From positions 4,556,694-4,620,693 of the forward strand of contig NC_079369.1 of the NCBI RefSeq assembly GCF_021018895.1: a stretch of DNA of 64,000 nt, written 5' to 3'. The notes under the pieces were generated by a model that saw only the letters and a program-made list of their open reading frames with translations, was not told the origin of the DNA and did not search any database. This stretch comes from Seriola aureovittata. Lineage: Eukaryota; Chordata; Actinopteri; Carangiformes; Carangidae. Of the stretch, positions 46,855 to 59,085 are shown piece by piece (within the stretch, counting starts at the first letter, position 1; each line of letters opens with the position of its first letter). The position numbers were made by a program, and so were the translations under genes.

Positions 46855-47692
46855 CAAATTGAATGGTTTGGTTCACCCCAAAAAAAAAAATAGAATTACC
46901 ACCTCGGGTTTTATGCCTCCACCTACCAGTTGCAGGAAATCTACCCTTCCTATATTATGATGTCACAGTGAAGTCAACCTTTGACCTTTTAGATATAAAA
47001 TGTCATCACTTCATCATTTTATCCCTACAGACATTTATGTTATATTGTTTCATAATTAGCATATGAATTCATGAGTTATGGCCAAAAACGTGTTTTGTGA
47101 GGTCAGAGTGACCGTGAACTTTGACCTTTGACCACCAAATTCTAATCAGTTCATCCTTGAGTCCAAATTTGTGCCAGATGTAGTGAAATTCCCTCCAGGT
47201 GTTCCTGATAGATTGCATTCACAAGAACGGGAGGTCACTGTCATCCTGAACTTTGACCTTTGCCCACAAAAATCTGATCAGCTCATCGTTGAGTCCAAGT
47301 GAATATTTGTGCCAAATTTCAGAAATTCCCTCAAGGCGATACTGAGATTTTGTGTTCACGAGAATGGAACAGGCAGACAACGCAAAAACGCCTCCGGCCC
47401 TGCTGAAGAAACTAAAAAAAACATGTTTTATTCACTTAGGTTAAGCTTTTCTTTATTTTTATTCGACCAGACTTTGAGTTATCCATCTCAGAAAAATGTC
47501 TCTCTCCATCCCTTTACAGTGGAGGTGAATAGAATTTTGTTTGCGGTGTTTACAACTTTTGAAAAAATATGTTTAATGGCCTCGTGTCTTTCCACAAACA
47601 GTGTCGGATAATCCACACACAACGATATCTGCACGGTTGGATAATTTCATAAGTGTAAGTCAGCACATTTGGGTGAACCAGCCCTTTAACCA
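46855..47692. repeat. Nested MITEs with GGTTCACCC/GGGTGAACC ends
   Basis: The outer ends are GGTTTGGTTCACCCCAAA (46865) and CATTTGGGTGAACCAGCCCT (near 47668). Between them, 46895-47410 is a second widespread fish repeat made of two or three diverged ~135-bp units, each with CTTTGACCTTTG and a GAGTCCAA phrase, ending in GCCTCCGGCCCTG. The interior therefore appears to be a later insertion. There is no coding capacity. Confidence 0.6.
47122..47133 (-). promoter_or_regulatory. DR1-type nuclear receptor motif inside a repeat
   Basis: TGACCTTTGACC on the plus strand is GGTCAAAGGTCA on the minus strand, the consensus direct repeat with one-base spacing bound by HNF4, PPAR:RXR and COUP-TF. It lies in a repeat unit, so many copies may exist genome-wide. 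Confidence 0.45.
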
Positions 47693-49628
47693 GGAGCTGG
47701 TGGTGAATATACTGCATCTTCTTAAGGGCAAATGATCCGTCACAGATTCTGTCAGATCTACACATATGTCCTCCTCCACTCTTTGTTGAAAATGATAAAA
47801 AAAACGTAATGATTTACGCTCAGGTTTTCTGTCTGGAACCTGGTGCCTGGTGTTGAAGGGAACACAAATAACGGTCTTTACGTGAGAACAGTTCTCTCTG
47901 CCTCGGGGCTGCCTCGGGCTTTGTGGGCCATTTTGTGAAATTTGATTTGGTTGGTACCATCGGAGACACACTGAGGTTGTTCATGTCAGTCTGACAATCA
48001 GACAGGAAACAGTACAATCACTCAGACCGCTCAGTTATCAATGAGTAGGTTTACGGTGTTCATTCTGGGGAAAGGCTCTTTAAATCTTATTTTATATAAA
48101 ACATCAACAGTAAGGGAGAGCCAGCATTTGCACTAGAATAATTACAAATAAAAAGCAAAGAAAAAAGAAAACTTGATTCAGAATATTATACTTAGAGAAC
48201 ATGAATTAAGCATGACACAAGCAGGTGTCAATCTTCAAAACTGTCCACTTTCAAACACTGAAACGTCTAGTGATCCTCTCTGTCAATATCAGCTGCAGAG
48301 TTTTGCAGAGCAACTTGCTGCAGCTTTATTATTTTCTTTAACTACACCTCTGCTCCATTCACCTTTCAGTGCTGCCTCGGGCTGTGAGTGTAATTTCTAT
48401 GCACAGTCTGCACATCTGTTTTCTGGATGACAGCTTTCACTGATCAGCTGGGGCTTCTGCTGGACCCGTCGTAGGAAAGGTGTGTATTTTCTCTGATTAT
48501 TAGTTGTGGGCAGACATCTGGTTGTATTTAGGAGCGGGTACTTGGACCTGGCTTATTTGGTTTGGTTGCAGTGCAGATTTGAACTCTGGAAGCCTGGCGG
48601 GGCAGTTCTCCTAGATGGAAAAACAAACCTTGATGAAGTCTGGCCCTCCTGAAACTTGTGCTGTGTGTCTCTTTCAGATGCTGGCAGCAAGGAGAGCTGC
48701 GTTTTCATCAGGAAGCTCAAAGGAAAATTTACCAGAAATCAGTTAAACGAAAACAAATACTCAGTTGTCCCCTGACGCAATGGCTATTTTTGTGGTTTTG
48801 CTAAATTCTATCAGCTTTATGTTAAAGTTTTCATCTCTCAGTTGAACTGAATCTTTTTCCAATTTTGATCTTGCAACCGAGTTCAGGTGAGTATGGATTT
48901 AGCTTTACTCTGAAGAAAGTGAAATCCGATGGATCACAGCTGAACAACATGAGCTCAATGCCTTTCCACTCAATGCCGTACTACTCCTCGGTAACAAGGA
49001 GAAATGTTGTACAATTACGAAGAACCCAGTAATATTCAACAACACCCTCACTTTCATGCCCATTCACTCTTTGGATGACAGATTTAGAAACATGCCATCC
49101 AAAACCCCACTGTGGCCAAAACACCTATGCTGTGAATACATTTTCAAACAATGGAAAAAAATGATCTTACTTAAAGCATCTGAGTTTGTGCAGTGCAAAG
49201 GAATATGGGACTCACTTTTCACTTCAGTCAAATCTCACACCTCACAATCTGTTTTCCTCCTGAATATTCTGAATCTGCCAGACTCAGTGGTTAGAGAAAG
49301 AGTTTTCAACTTAGCAACTGAAGATCTTACATATGACTCAGGGCCAATTCTATAGTGACCTGAGCACACCGACTGTAAACCATCAAGTAAAATTCGATTT
49401 TCTACTTTTTTCCCCAGTCCTGCTGGGAAAATGGTTCTTATTGAACCGGAATTCCAGATTCTGTCCATGGAAAACACAACGGATCAATGAACTTACCTCC
49501 TGCTGGGTTCCACAGAAGATGCTCTATTTTGTAAGAAAAACACCTGCAGCTTAGAGTGCAAATGGAGCTGCAGAGTTTACTGTTGCTTTATCTCTAATTA
49601 AATGTGATGATGGACAATTGACTCAGTA
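47693..49628. other. Intergenic, no gene seen
   Basis: Open frames at 47660-48017 and 49056-49477 (up to 103 residues) have no domain and no exon context. No repeat was recognised. Confidence 0.4.
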
Positions 49629-49629
49629 T

Positions 49630-50314
49630 TTGTTTGTTTGGTTGGTTGTTTGGTTGGTTGGTTGGTTGGTTGGTTGGTTTGTTGGTTGGTTGGTTGGTTG
49701 GTTGGCTGGCTGTTTGTTTAATTGATTGGTTGTTTGGTTGGTTGTTTGGTTAATTGATTGGTTGTTTGGTTGGTTGGTTGGTTGGTTGGTTGGTTGGTTG
49801 GTTGGCTGGCTGTTTGTTTAATTGATTGGTTGTTTGGTTGATTGTTTGGTTGATTGTTTGGTTGTTTGGTTGGTTGGTTGGTTGGTTGGTGGTTGGTTGG
49901 TTGGTTGGTTGGTTGGCTGGCTGTTTGTTTAATTGATTGGTTGTTTGGTTGATTGTTTGGTTGATTGTTTGGTTGTTTGGTTGGTTGGTTGGTTGGTTGG
50001 TTGGTTGGTTGGTTGGTTGGCTGGCTGTTTGTTTAATTGATTGGTTGTTTGGTTGATTGTTTGGTTGATTGTTTGGTTGTTTGGTTGGTTGGTTGGTTGG
50101 TTGGTTGGTTGGTTGGTTGGTTGGTTGGTTGTTTGGTTGGTTGATTGTTTAGTTGTTTGGTTGTATGGTTGGTTGGTTGGTTGGTTGGTTGTTTGGCTGA
50201 TTGACTGTTTGATTGTTTGATTGGTTGGTTGTGTGGTTTGTTGTTTGGTTGTTTGGTTGGTTGGTTGGTTGGTTGTTTGGTTGTTTGGTTGGTTGGTTAG
50301 TTGGTTGGTTGTTT
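49630..50314. repeat. TTGG satellite with ~100-bp higher-order units
   Basis: About 685 bp built from TTGG tetranucleotides interrupted by TTTG and TTGA. A marker block GGCTGGCTGTTTGTTTAATT recurs with its C at 49706, 49806, 49917 and 50021, so units of 100, 111 and 104 bp are stacked above the 4-bp repeat. It was probably formed by unequal exchange after slippage. Confidence 0.9.
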
Positions 50315-51565
50315 TACTTACTTACTTTACTTAGCATTCGTAATTTTTCTATTACCATAAAATATAAGAATTACATGTGAAATTTTGCTTTGATATCTGA
50401 TTTCTCTCTAATTAAATATTTACATAAAGAAATCATTTTACCTGGTCCACTCAACGCCATAGGCTTAAAATGCATTTCCCCAACTCTATTCAAGTCTGAG
50501 GCTGGTTTGGCAGGAATAAACACTAGTTCCACAATGAATTAGGTTTAGATTAATAATGCATTTAAACCCTATACTCAACAGTTTATTCTCTGTATAATCA
50601 AAACGCTGATTGAAAAACCAAGAGGCATAAAAATGTGATTTTAAGCGTAGAAGCAGCAAACACACAAGCAGGCTCGGTCTGCTGCATGAATGTCATCTGC
50701 ACTACAGATGATATGCTTGTGTTGGCACAAATCCAAATGAGCGCAGCAAAAGTTCCTTCTATTGAAAATAAACAGTGGTCATTCCTCTCCCTCTATGAGT
50801 TTTTTAGAGTAATAACAGTCACTCACAATGGTTCAACCTTTACTGAAGTTTAAATTCTGTCTATGGATCGATGCTTTTCAAAACAGAACATGAACAAATC
50901 TACCAGCTCATTTACACAGTCACGTCTTAGATCTGTCAGAGAGATAAAAAGCCAAGAATAAATGCAACCAACACACATTATGGTTCAGGATCCTAAGCTG
51001 TTTATCTGCTATATGTATTAAAAACCGCCTCCCAAAGTGGTTTGGGACGCTTTGGGTTTGAGGCCACAAGTTGGTCAAGTGTAAATGAACGATGTGTCTG
51101 CACAAGCCACGTGTGCCGCTGTGCTTCTCCTAAAATTTTACGACTTCAACCACACCAGCGGAAACATAAACTCCCAACCAGCTCAGAAGAGAAAAAAGTT
51201 ATTTTCACAGGAGGCTGTTGAGTCGATGCAATCAGCCTTCTGCTGTGTGAGGGAGGATGTGGCCAGGTGTGCCTACTGTATCATCTGGATAAAGTGGATC
51301 TAGATAAAATCAGTAGCAAATGAGTCTAATAGCAATCACTGCAAGCTGTCAGACTTCATTTTTAGTTTTGGTGCCTCCATTTGAAAAGCAGATATAGATA
51401 ACAGCTTTCTCAAATAAGACACTTTGTCCAAACAGTGCAGACATATGAATCATGAGAGTTAGTGCTGCCTCACTTTTTCCAGTTTGTTTATGTTTTCAGT
51501 TTGGATTTGTGGCTTGGGCAGCAAATCAGTCAGTAAAATTATGCATGGAGGAAACAGCCTGTTTG

Positions 51566-51568
<3 letters not shown>
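50315..51568. other. Intergenic, no gene seen
   Basis: A/T-rich with short frames only. No repeat was recognised. Confidence 0.45.

Positions 51569-51600
<32 letters not shown>
51569..51600. repeat. (TG)n microsatellite
   Basis: A TG run of about 16 units, followed by a partly related TGCATG/CACATG stretch. Confidence 0.9.
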
Positions 51601-51602
<2 letters not shown>

Positions 51603-53790
51603 GCCATGCATATTGCACATGTGCATGCACAAGTCCATTGCTTGGAAATGAACAAAAAGGGTACAGAGAGAAAAAAAAAGTCGTTAACATTAATTGATTG
51701 GGAGATGTTTGTGGTGTAAAGCCAGTTATGATCGAGCTTTTTCATTACGAGCAGTGTAATTTTAGGCTAGAGAGGACTTTTTTTCTTTTCTTCCAACTGG
51801 AAACACTCTAGTGTTTTCCAGCAATAAGTACAAGGGCCTCAAATCTCTAAAAAAAAACACACATGCAGTGCCCATGTGCCACAATCAAAACAGCGTTTGC
51901 GATTCAGCAAAATGAGACTGGTTTATGGATTCTGGCAGCAATATGAAACGTAGCGTAGTTATATTTTTGTGCAGCATAGGAACCAGCTGTGTGTGATGCG
52001 GCTAAAGTTAGCATACCTCAGACAGGGGCTACGGTTTCAGCATAGCTGAAAAAGAACTCCCCCAACAGGAAAAGAATGCCAACTGGACCAGATAAGCACT
52101 TTTATTGCTCAATATGTTCGACTTGTTGAAACTCAAATTTCAGGAATATCTCAGCAGAGCTCAAGAGAGTGGTGTGGCTGCACAGATTTTACATAGTTAG
52201 ATTATTGATCAGAATCAAATGGTGGGAATCCTCATGTTACTGAGCACCACTAATTGGTATATTTTATATTAACAATGGCTCAAATGGCTACGACGAATGA
52301 CAAAGGTAGAATTATCACACCGGCCTTTCCATTCCCCTCAGCTACGTGGAGCTTCTTAGCTTCTTTCAGCTCTGAGCATTTTCCTGTTCTACATTCACAT
52401 TTACAATCTTTCAGTGTTCTCAACCACAAGACTACAATACCCATGAGCTGTTGCTGCATAAAACACCATCACCCTGGTTCCATTGACAAAAAGCCAATGG
52501 GACCTTTACATTGGGTTTTGGATTACTGCAGAAAATAAGTTCTGTGACAAACAAAAGTTTATGATATTGACACGCTTTGTTCAGCAAGATAATCTTCACG
52601 AATGAACCCCACTTAATATGATTTTTGAAGCCTAAATAAAATCGCAAGAAGTAAAAAGCCAATGTTAGGCTGTAAACGAACTACACCACGGTTGCATGAC
52701 TTCAATGTCACCACTTGTAGTTGTAGCAGAGCTCTTACTCTTTCTATAAAAGTCTCGAAGAAAGTTAGTAACAGTTTGCAAGAGTACAAGTATAAACAGA
52801 TCGAGGCTGTAAAGGTGGACTGGTGAGTGGATCGGTTTTGTTAGGTACGATGACGTCCCCGAAAACCCCTGTAGCCTCATTTAGCCACTTGTTAGCAACC
52901 GGCCTTTTTAAGACATAAAAGCCTAAAGAAGTCACAACTGGGGTATTTACTCACGTATTTGACGTTATTTTATGTCGTAGTATAAAATGGCAAAAGGTCT
53001 TGAGCTTGTGTTAACCACAGACCTTCAGGCATCTAACGAAAAACCCATAGACTTCGGGATGAAAGTGCTAAAAACTTCCGGGTTTTAGTACTCATTTCTG
53101 CATCACTCTATTGGATATTTCTTCCCAAAATGCGTCTTGGGAATTGTAGTTACATTCTCCCCCTCACATTTGTTTTCATGTACACAGGCTCGTACCTTTG
53201 ACCCTTTTTTTCTTCTTCTTCCAGATACCAGATATTTTTAGAGTAATTGTTCACCTTATGTTGTGATGCTTCATCCAGGAGACTTTAACGTCCACCCCAG
53301 CCATGGAAGTGCTCCAGCTGTGAGTCACCTTACGTTGAGCGCGGAGGAAATGAATGGGCCTTTTACTTCCAGAATCAAGGGTGCCCAAAATAGTCTTTGC
53401 CTGCTTCACAACTCAATAAAGTGCTATATCAGATGTTGTGCTTTCAGCTTGTGCATTGATTCAATTTTAAAATTCAAGCACTCGTTAAATTGCATTACAA
53501 TAGAATTTATTTTTGTGCTTGCACTCATATGAACAAACAATTAATGGGAAACTTAAGCCCTCTGCAGAGGCTGACAGGCTGCAGCACTGTAGTATTGTTA
53601 TTTTTTTTATTGCTTTCCTTTTATAATCATCACAGCAGGTACATAAAATACTGTATGATAGGTGTGACGACGCAGCAGTTGCTACACTACAATTGTATTT
53701 TTCACTGACATCATAACCTCGATAGGAGGATTTGCTTTCTTGTGATGCTGGGAAAGTTTTGTTAATTACATTTACAGCTGCATTCTTCCA
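51601..53790. other. Intergenic, with probable dispersed repeat at 52240-53180
   Basis: Phrases such as GACTACAATACCCATGAGCT (52430) and CTTGGGAATTGTAGTTACAT (53133) are inverted near-copies (ACTACAAT.CCCA). This suggests an element with these as ends. CTGCATCACTCTATTGGATA is also familiar from fish repeats. No gene is present. Confidence 0.35.
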
Positions 53791-54734
53791 GCTATATTAT
53801 ATTTACTTGCCATGGGACAGGGAGAGAGGCTGTGAGGTTTGGTATACACAGCCTGTTAATGTGGTCTCATCCCCCCTCTGATGCTGTGAACCAGCCAAAA
53901 AAGTTCCAGAGCATCTTACTTAACTTAATTGAAGTAATCATGTTTAGGTCCAAAGGTCTGGTCTAAATTAGTCCAGCTCTCCCCAGCGTCAGTGTTTGGA
54001 GAACAGAAAGCCTCTTTCTATTTGAGCCTGTATTTATCATGCACCATTGTCTGGGGTATATGCAATCAGTGACTAAATGGATTAGCTGCAGAACAACAAG
54101 TTTGTGTTCCAGGTACCCTAAAGGGGGGGGGGGGGGGGGCATTTGTTTGTGAATTCAATAAATTAGTCATGAGTTGGACGAGAGCCTCGCTGCATGAGGA
54201 TGGCTCTGTGAGGGGCATTCTGGGAAAACAAAAAGATACAGATATGACACCACACAGGCCATAAAGGGGTCAGAAGGATTTGGGACATGTGGACCAGTCA
54301 ACCCAAACCTGAGCTGGCATATCAAGAGGCTGCTTTACCGTTTCGCCCTTGGCCTCTTTCTCTCGCTCTATAATCACAGAGCTTTCCAATCTACTCCGAG
54401 GCACGCCGCTCGCAGCCGTCTCCAGGGAGCTCCAATCAAAAGCAAAGATGTCGGTGGGGAGGGGGAAGAGGTGAGGACTGCGATACACTCATCTCTGTGG
54501 TCTCCCCCCACCGAAAACCTCCAGCCAGAGGTCCACATGGTCTGTATCATTTATGAGCTCACCACAGACGAGCCATGACTTCACCGCAACAGAGCCAAGC
54601 CTGACACATAATCATTACAGCTCATTGTTCTAAACAAAATCCATACAGGGGATGTGCACACTGCACCCTCCCACAACTGGAGCCGCCTGGTGCGAAAACT
54701 CCCAAAATGGCAGAGGAAAACTACGGACAACAAT
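53791..54734. other. Candidate conserved elements downstream of tgfbr3
   Basis: 53800-54110 and 54250-54620 have complex texture, with GC-richer islands and no simple repeats apart from a 17-base G run at 54123-54139. No coding frame is supported. Confidence 0.3.
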
Positions 54735-54754
54735 CATGTGAATTATAATGAAAA

Positions 54755-54760
54755 TTTATT
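54755..54760 (-). terminator. Candidate distal tgfbr3 polyadenylation signal
   Basis: AATAAA on the minus strand followed by a GTTGTCC-type GT-rich stretch at lower coordinates. The distal position would give a 3' UTR of about 4.2 kb. Nearer AATAAA hexamers exist. Confidence 0.35.
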
Positions 54761-55488
54761 GAACATAATGGGTATACAAATTTCATGCATATTTACAGCG
54801 TATAAAAAGTTTCAAAATCCAAAGGAAACAATAACTGCCAAGCAAAGTTTTACACATTTACAACGCCCTCAAAGGGCAATCTTGTCATCATGGGAAACAG
54901 CAAACTCTTCATTGTTTGTTTTTGAGACAGAAAAATTAAACGTGAGCTGCAGTTAAACCACATAAGGGGCCCCCGAATGATAAAACCGCAGTGTAATCTA
55001 TAAGCTTTTAAACTTTTCTTTAGCTCAAACATAGGCACAGAAAACACTCGCACACATACAAACACACAAATGACACATTCATAGAAAAACATGAGGTAGT
55101 CAAATGGTTAAAAAAAATACAATCAATAACTAGTTATATGGATTTGTGCTCCAATTACAGCTGTTTGCAGATTCATACAGTGGAGCTCTGGTACTTCAGC
55201 ACACTTATTGTAACAATATGCCTTTGTGTGATACAGCATCATTATTTCATAGTGATAGCATATACCTGCTTGTGCTTATTGGTGGCAATGAGAGGGAAAG
55301 TGGCTGGAGGTTTTCCCAGCATGCACTGGAGTAACGGAGGAGGAGGAATGTTGATATTTGAGCAGCAACTCTGAATTGTATCATTAGTTTGAGTGAAAGA
55401 ATATCTCCAAATGATCTCAAAACGAGAAGATTATAGATCCAGAACATAATTTGAGGCTCAGCTAGTTAACAGCATGGTGGAGGGGGTT

Positions 55489-55521
55489 GGAGCGGGTGGG
55501 GGTGGGGGTGGGGGTGGGGGG
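55489..55521 (+). repeat. (GGGGGT)n G-quadruplex-prone tract
   Basis: Six G-blocks of three or more G, separated by single T, lie on the plus strand. This meets the standard four-tract quadruplex rule. In a tgfbr3 transcript the sense strand would be C-rich. Confidence 0.85.
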
Positions 55522-57460
55522 TTAATTACATATGGGGAGATGGATTTGCCACGGTCGATAACAGAAACCACAAAACTGCAGGAATGTCAGAGAGCCTTAA
55601 TCCCACAATGACCGCTGATTATATTACCACTCTGTAAGACATGGATTGCTCTCTGAGTCTGCTCTGTATTCAGTACAGCGGGATACAGTGTTGTTGTTCA
55701 CAATAACAGTGCACAACATATCATTGCTGTGTATTTACTGTGTAGCTGAGTTAATGGAGACACTGCTGGCTTTAAACAAGTTCTAATGTTGCCCCAAAAC
55801 CAAGTGGATCTAATGTAATTTAAAAAAAGGACTTCTCATGTGAAACCAGTTGAGTTTCCAGAAACAAACTAAGAAAATGTTGGATTTTCTTCATTTTAAC
55901 TGAATGTTAGCACATTTAATATTTATTCCACTTTATTTCAAATTTGGTTTAACTGCTGCCATTAGTGGTTTAGCATTGAAGTCATTTTTTTTTTCATTTT
56001 AAGGGGATAAATGTCATTGCTCATGACAACAGGAGGAACAAAACACGCTGGGGATCTGGGTTTTGTTCTGTGGCAACAACTGAATCTAACTAATATCATG
56101 ATAAAAAACAAAGTTTAATAGTCATCGTTACAGCTTATCTTCAAAGATATGAAACTCAAATTTAAGATACTGATTCAAATATATAAGTTTAACATATAAA
56201 TTTATTTCTGTCATATGAAAATATTTTAGTAAACACACAATTCATACAAAGTAGTATTAATATGCAACAGCTTCAGTAATGAGTCATCATTGCCAAGTGG
56301 GAAAATAAAAGATTCGATCCAAACTATAGTAAGGTTTAAACAAAACACAGGGGTTTTGGACGTATTTCTTCCATGTACAGAAGAAATAATCTGCTTTGTT
56401 TGAAAAGTATTTAAATGTGGTATTCATTACAAACTCATAACATGTTTTATGACTCATTATTTAATAAAAAACTGACATATAAAACTAGAGTTTTTTGTTT
56501 TGGCGTACATATTTTCAAATTTTGTGAGAAAATTGTAACTTTTCACTTTTATTAGTGAGTAAAACAAACTCAAAGTGTTATTTAAAAAAAAAAGGGGCTT
56601 AATAATTTTATTAATACAAATTTTCATTGGTCAAGTGTCATAAAACATGCCATGAGGCTTTTATGAATAATATAAACCAATCCCCAACAAACGTGTGTTA
56701 TGTATGAGCACATCCACAATTCACAGTCTTACACACATAGAAGATAAATTTTCTCTCGGTAAATATATTCCAAAATATAATTTTATACACAAATATATAT
56801 ATTTATACTCTGTTCCCTCTGTAGAAAGTTTTATACATGTTTACATATGAAATGAAAAGAAAATAAAAAGCTTTGAGATAACATACATTCTGTTTTTCTT
56901 GTTACTCTTCACCAGAGACTTGGTTAAATCGTTACAGGGAAACCTAATTTCTCGAATTTCCCAGTTAGTCCCACACACAGTCTGATAGAAAACACATACA
57001 GGTTAATAAAAGGAAGGCACGGGAGCAAACATTCATATTATTCGGAGACGGTGGGGGTAGACGTGGTGTCGCAGTTCGAGGAACACCTGAATATGTATGT
57101 CCATAACAAGGAGCTTGAGCTACAGCTTATTCGACACACTGTCAGTGCCAAGATTTCTACAAACCGTGACAAGGAAATTCAATTCACTGTACAATTGGCT
57201 TTATAAAATAACAAAAGCACTCTTTCTTGTGCTCTGTCTGACAGACAGTGGGACCTTAACTACGTCAACTATGCTAAGACATGATTAGAAATTTGTGTCT
57301 TGAAATAACACCCTGTTGATTTTGTCATTAAACACTGTGGTGTGTATTTTGTAACTTTCAAAATATGACATGGTAGAAGTACAAAAACATAAATTTCCAC
57401 GCTCTGCCTCATGACATTTTGGAGTATTTACAATATTTACAAAAATATACACATCTTAAA

Positions 57461-58051
57461 CGAATAGTTTTAGGAAAGATGATTATGAAAAGATCAAACC
57501 CACTCTCATGTCTGTGTGTTAAGTATGGCGCTGGAGCCGGGAGGGGTTTAGCCTAGCTTAGTGTTTTCAAGAAAAATAACTGTACGAAACATTCCCTGAA
57601 ACACCACACTGATGTTTTTAATTTCAGTTTGCGTGCGGGTTCAACAGACGTGTGTGAATGCCTTTCAGTGGTGTTGGCTGGTGTATTTTTTAGGTTTTAT
57701 AAACTTACCTTAGCATAAAAACGAGCTAGCCTGGCCGTGCAAAATAAAATACACTTAGTGAGCAGTACATCTAAAGCTCACTAACTAACTAACTTACATG
57801 TTTCTTCAACTTGGCAAAGGCAGATATTTAAACTGACAATTAGGAGTTTTACAGTGTTTTTTCATTCTGTATATTTTTCTTAAAAATGTTGAACTATCTC
57901 TGTTTTCCCTTTGCTTACAATCTTCATGCTAAGCTAGGCTAATCACCCCCTGTACTGAGCTACATACCTAACACAAAAACAGGAGAGAGGTATCGATCTT
58001 CTGTTGGACAAAGAAAAAATCATCGCATTTCCCAAAATGTCAACCTATTCC
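57461..58051. repeat. Full-length fish MITE in the tgfbr3 3' region
   Basis: The ends are CGAATAGTTTTAGGAAAG on the left and CCCAAAATGTCAACCTATTC on the right, which are imperfect inverted repeats. The interior carries GTGTTAAGTATGGCGCTGG and the inverted ATGCTAAGCTAGGCTAAT. It is the same family as 17940-18115 and 18600-18990. If the 3' UTR call is right, it is transcribed with tgfbr3. Confidence 0.65.
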
Positions 58052-58966
58052 ATGACAACAACTAATAAAAGGGAACCCATAATGCCCCTGTGAAGTTATG
58101 CAACATCTATGAAATTGAAACTCAGACCCCCATCTACTGAAATGCATTTCTATAACGACTGTATAGAAAGCGCTGGTAAAATATGTTTTACCGGCTTGTG
58201 TCTATAAATCCATTATGAGGGAAGAATGAGTGAAATTAGTACATTATCAAATGTGGAATTTTATCAGCATGTCTTTCACATTTTTCTTTCACATTTTTTG
58301 GCGTTTAATCTTCTGTATACATTCAATACCTACACTGTCTCGCATCTTTTAAAAGCCATGATCTCTCTTTTGGTCAAGATGATGACTTCTGTTCATACTG
58401 CACTTTTGTCCGCTTGTTAATAGTGGTTGCTTTGCTCCTTTGCCACCTTAATGGTTGCATGTCCTAAAAGTAACGTGTAACAGCCCAGCCGTCGACATCT
58501 CACTTACAAATACTGACATCACTGCTATTCACCTGCTTGTTCGAAACAGCCGAAAATCAAACCATTTAAGGTCAAAACAAAAGGCTCTGTTGTCGTCAGA
58601 AAAAAGCAGCATTTGGATTAGAAAGAAATGCCTGGTATAAACTCACATTTGTTTCTTGTACTTTTTTGTACTAGATATGAGGTGCGGCTGCCAAGTTGGG
58701 TCTCAGAACTGTTACTCACCAATAACACCAGGACAGTACACTTGTCTGCACACACACTTGAAGTGGCACAAAGGGACTTACACAAGAACTAAGGGTGTTA
58801 TTGTGTTTTTTCTTCTTTTTTAAATTCAGATTTTTTTTCCTTCCTATCGCGTGCCCAAAAATAATTCCTTTCATGGAAGGAAATCAACAAACCGGTCCCT
58901 GTGAACCCGCCAGGCCCTTCCTGTGCCACAGCCGGGCTTGTGTGTCCCGCCAATGTGTGTCCTGGG

Positions 58967-59085
58967 CTACGCTGTGCTGCTGCTGGAGCAGGGCGTGCTC
59001 TGTGTGCTGCCGATACTGTGGGCCGCGCTGCTGTTCTCAGAGGCGGGTTGAGACTTCTGGACCCGCTGGGTGCCAGCTGTCTCAC
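58967..59085 (-). CDS. tgfbr3: tgfbr3 terminal exon, cytoplasmic tail
   Basis: The acceptor is the end of a long pyrimidine tract on the minus strand (the GAGAGG repeat at about 59098-59131 seen on the plus strand), giving catgtctag|GTGAGAC. It encodes [20 protein letters not shown] and on to SSSSTA, then TAG at 58967-58969. Open frames on the opposite strand (58795-59172, 58901-59089) are shadows. Confidence 0.95.

Larger units (their letters stand above)
54735..58966 (-). other. Probable tgfbr3 3' UTR
   Basis: It follows the tgfbr3 stop codon. AATAAA on the minus strand occurs at 54755-54760, with GT-rich sequence after it (near 54730), and at several nearer places (around 55922, 55935 and 56198), so several poly(A) sites are possible. 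Betaglycan mRNAs in mammals have 3' UTRs of several kilobases. The region is A/T-rich and contains a MITE at 57461-58051 and a G-rich tract at 55489-55521. Confidence 0.4.

Noticed and set aside
49630..50314. CRISPR-like regular repeat array
   Set aside because: Units are degenerate tetranucleotides without unique spacers, and the DNA is vertebrate. It is a satellite.
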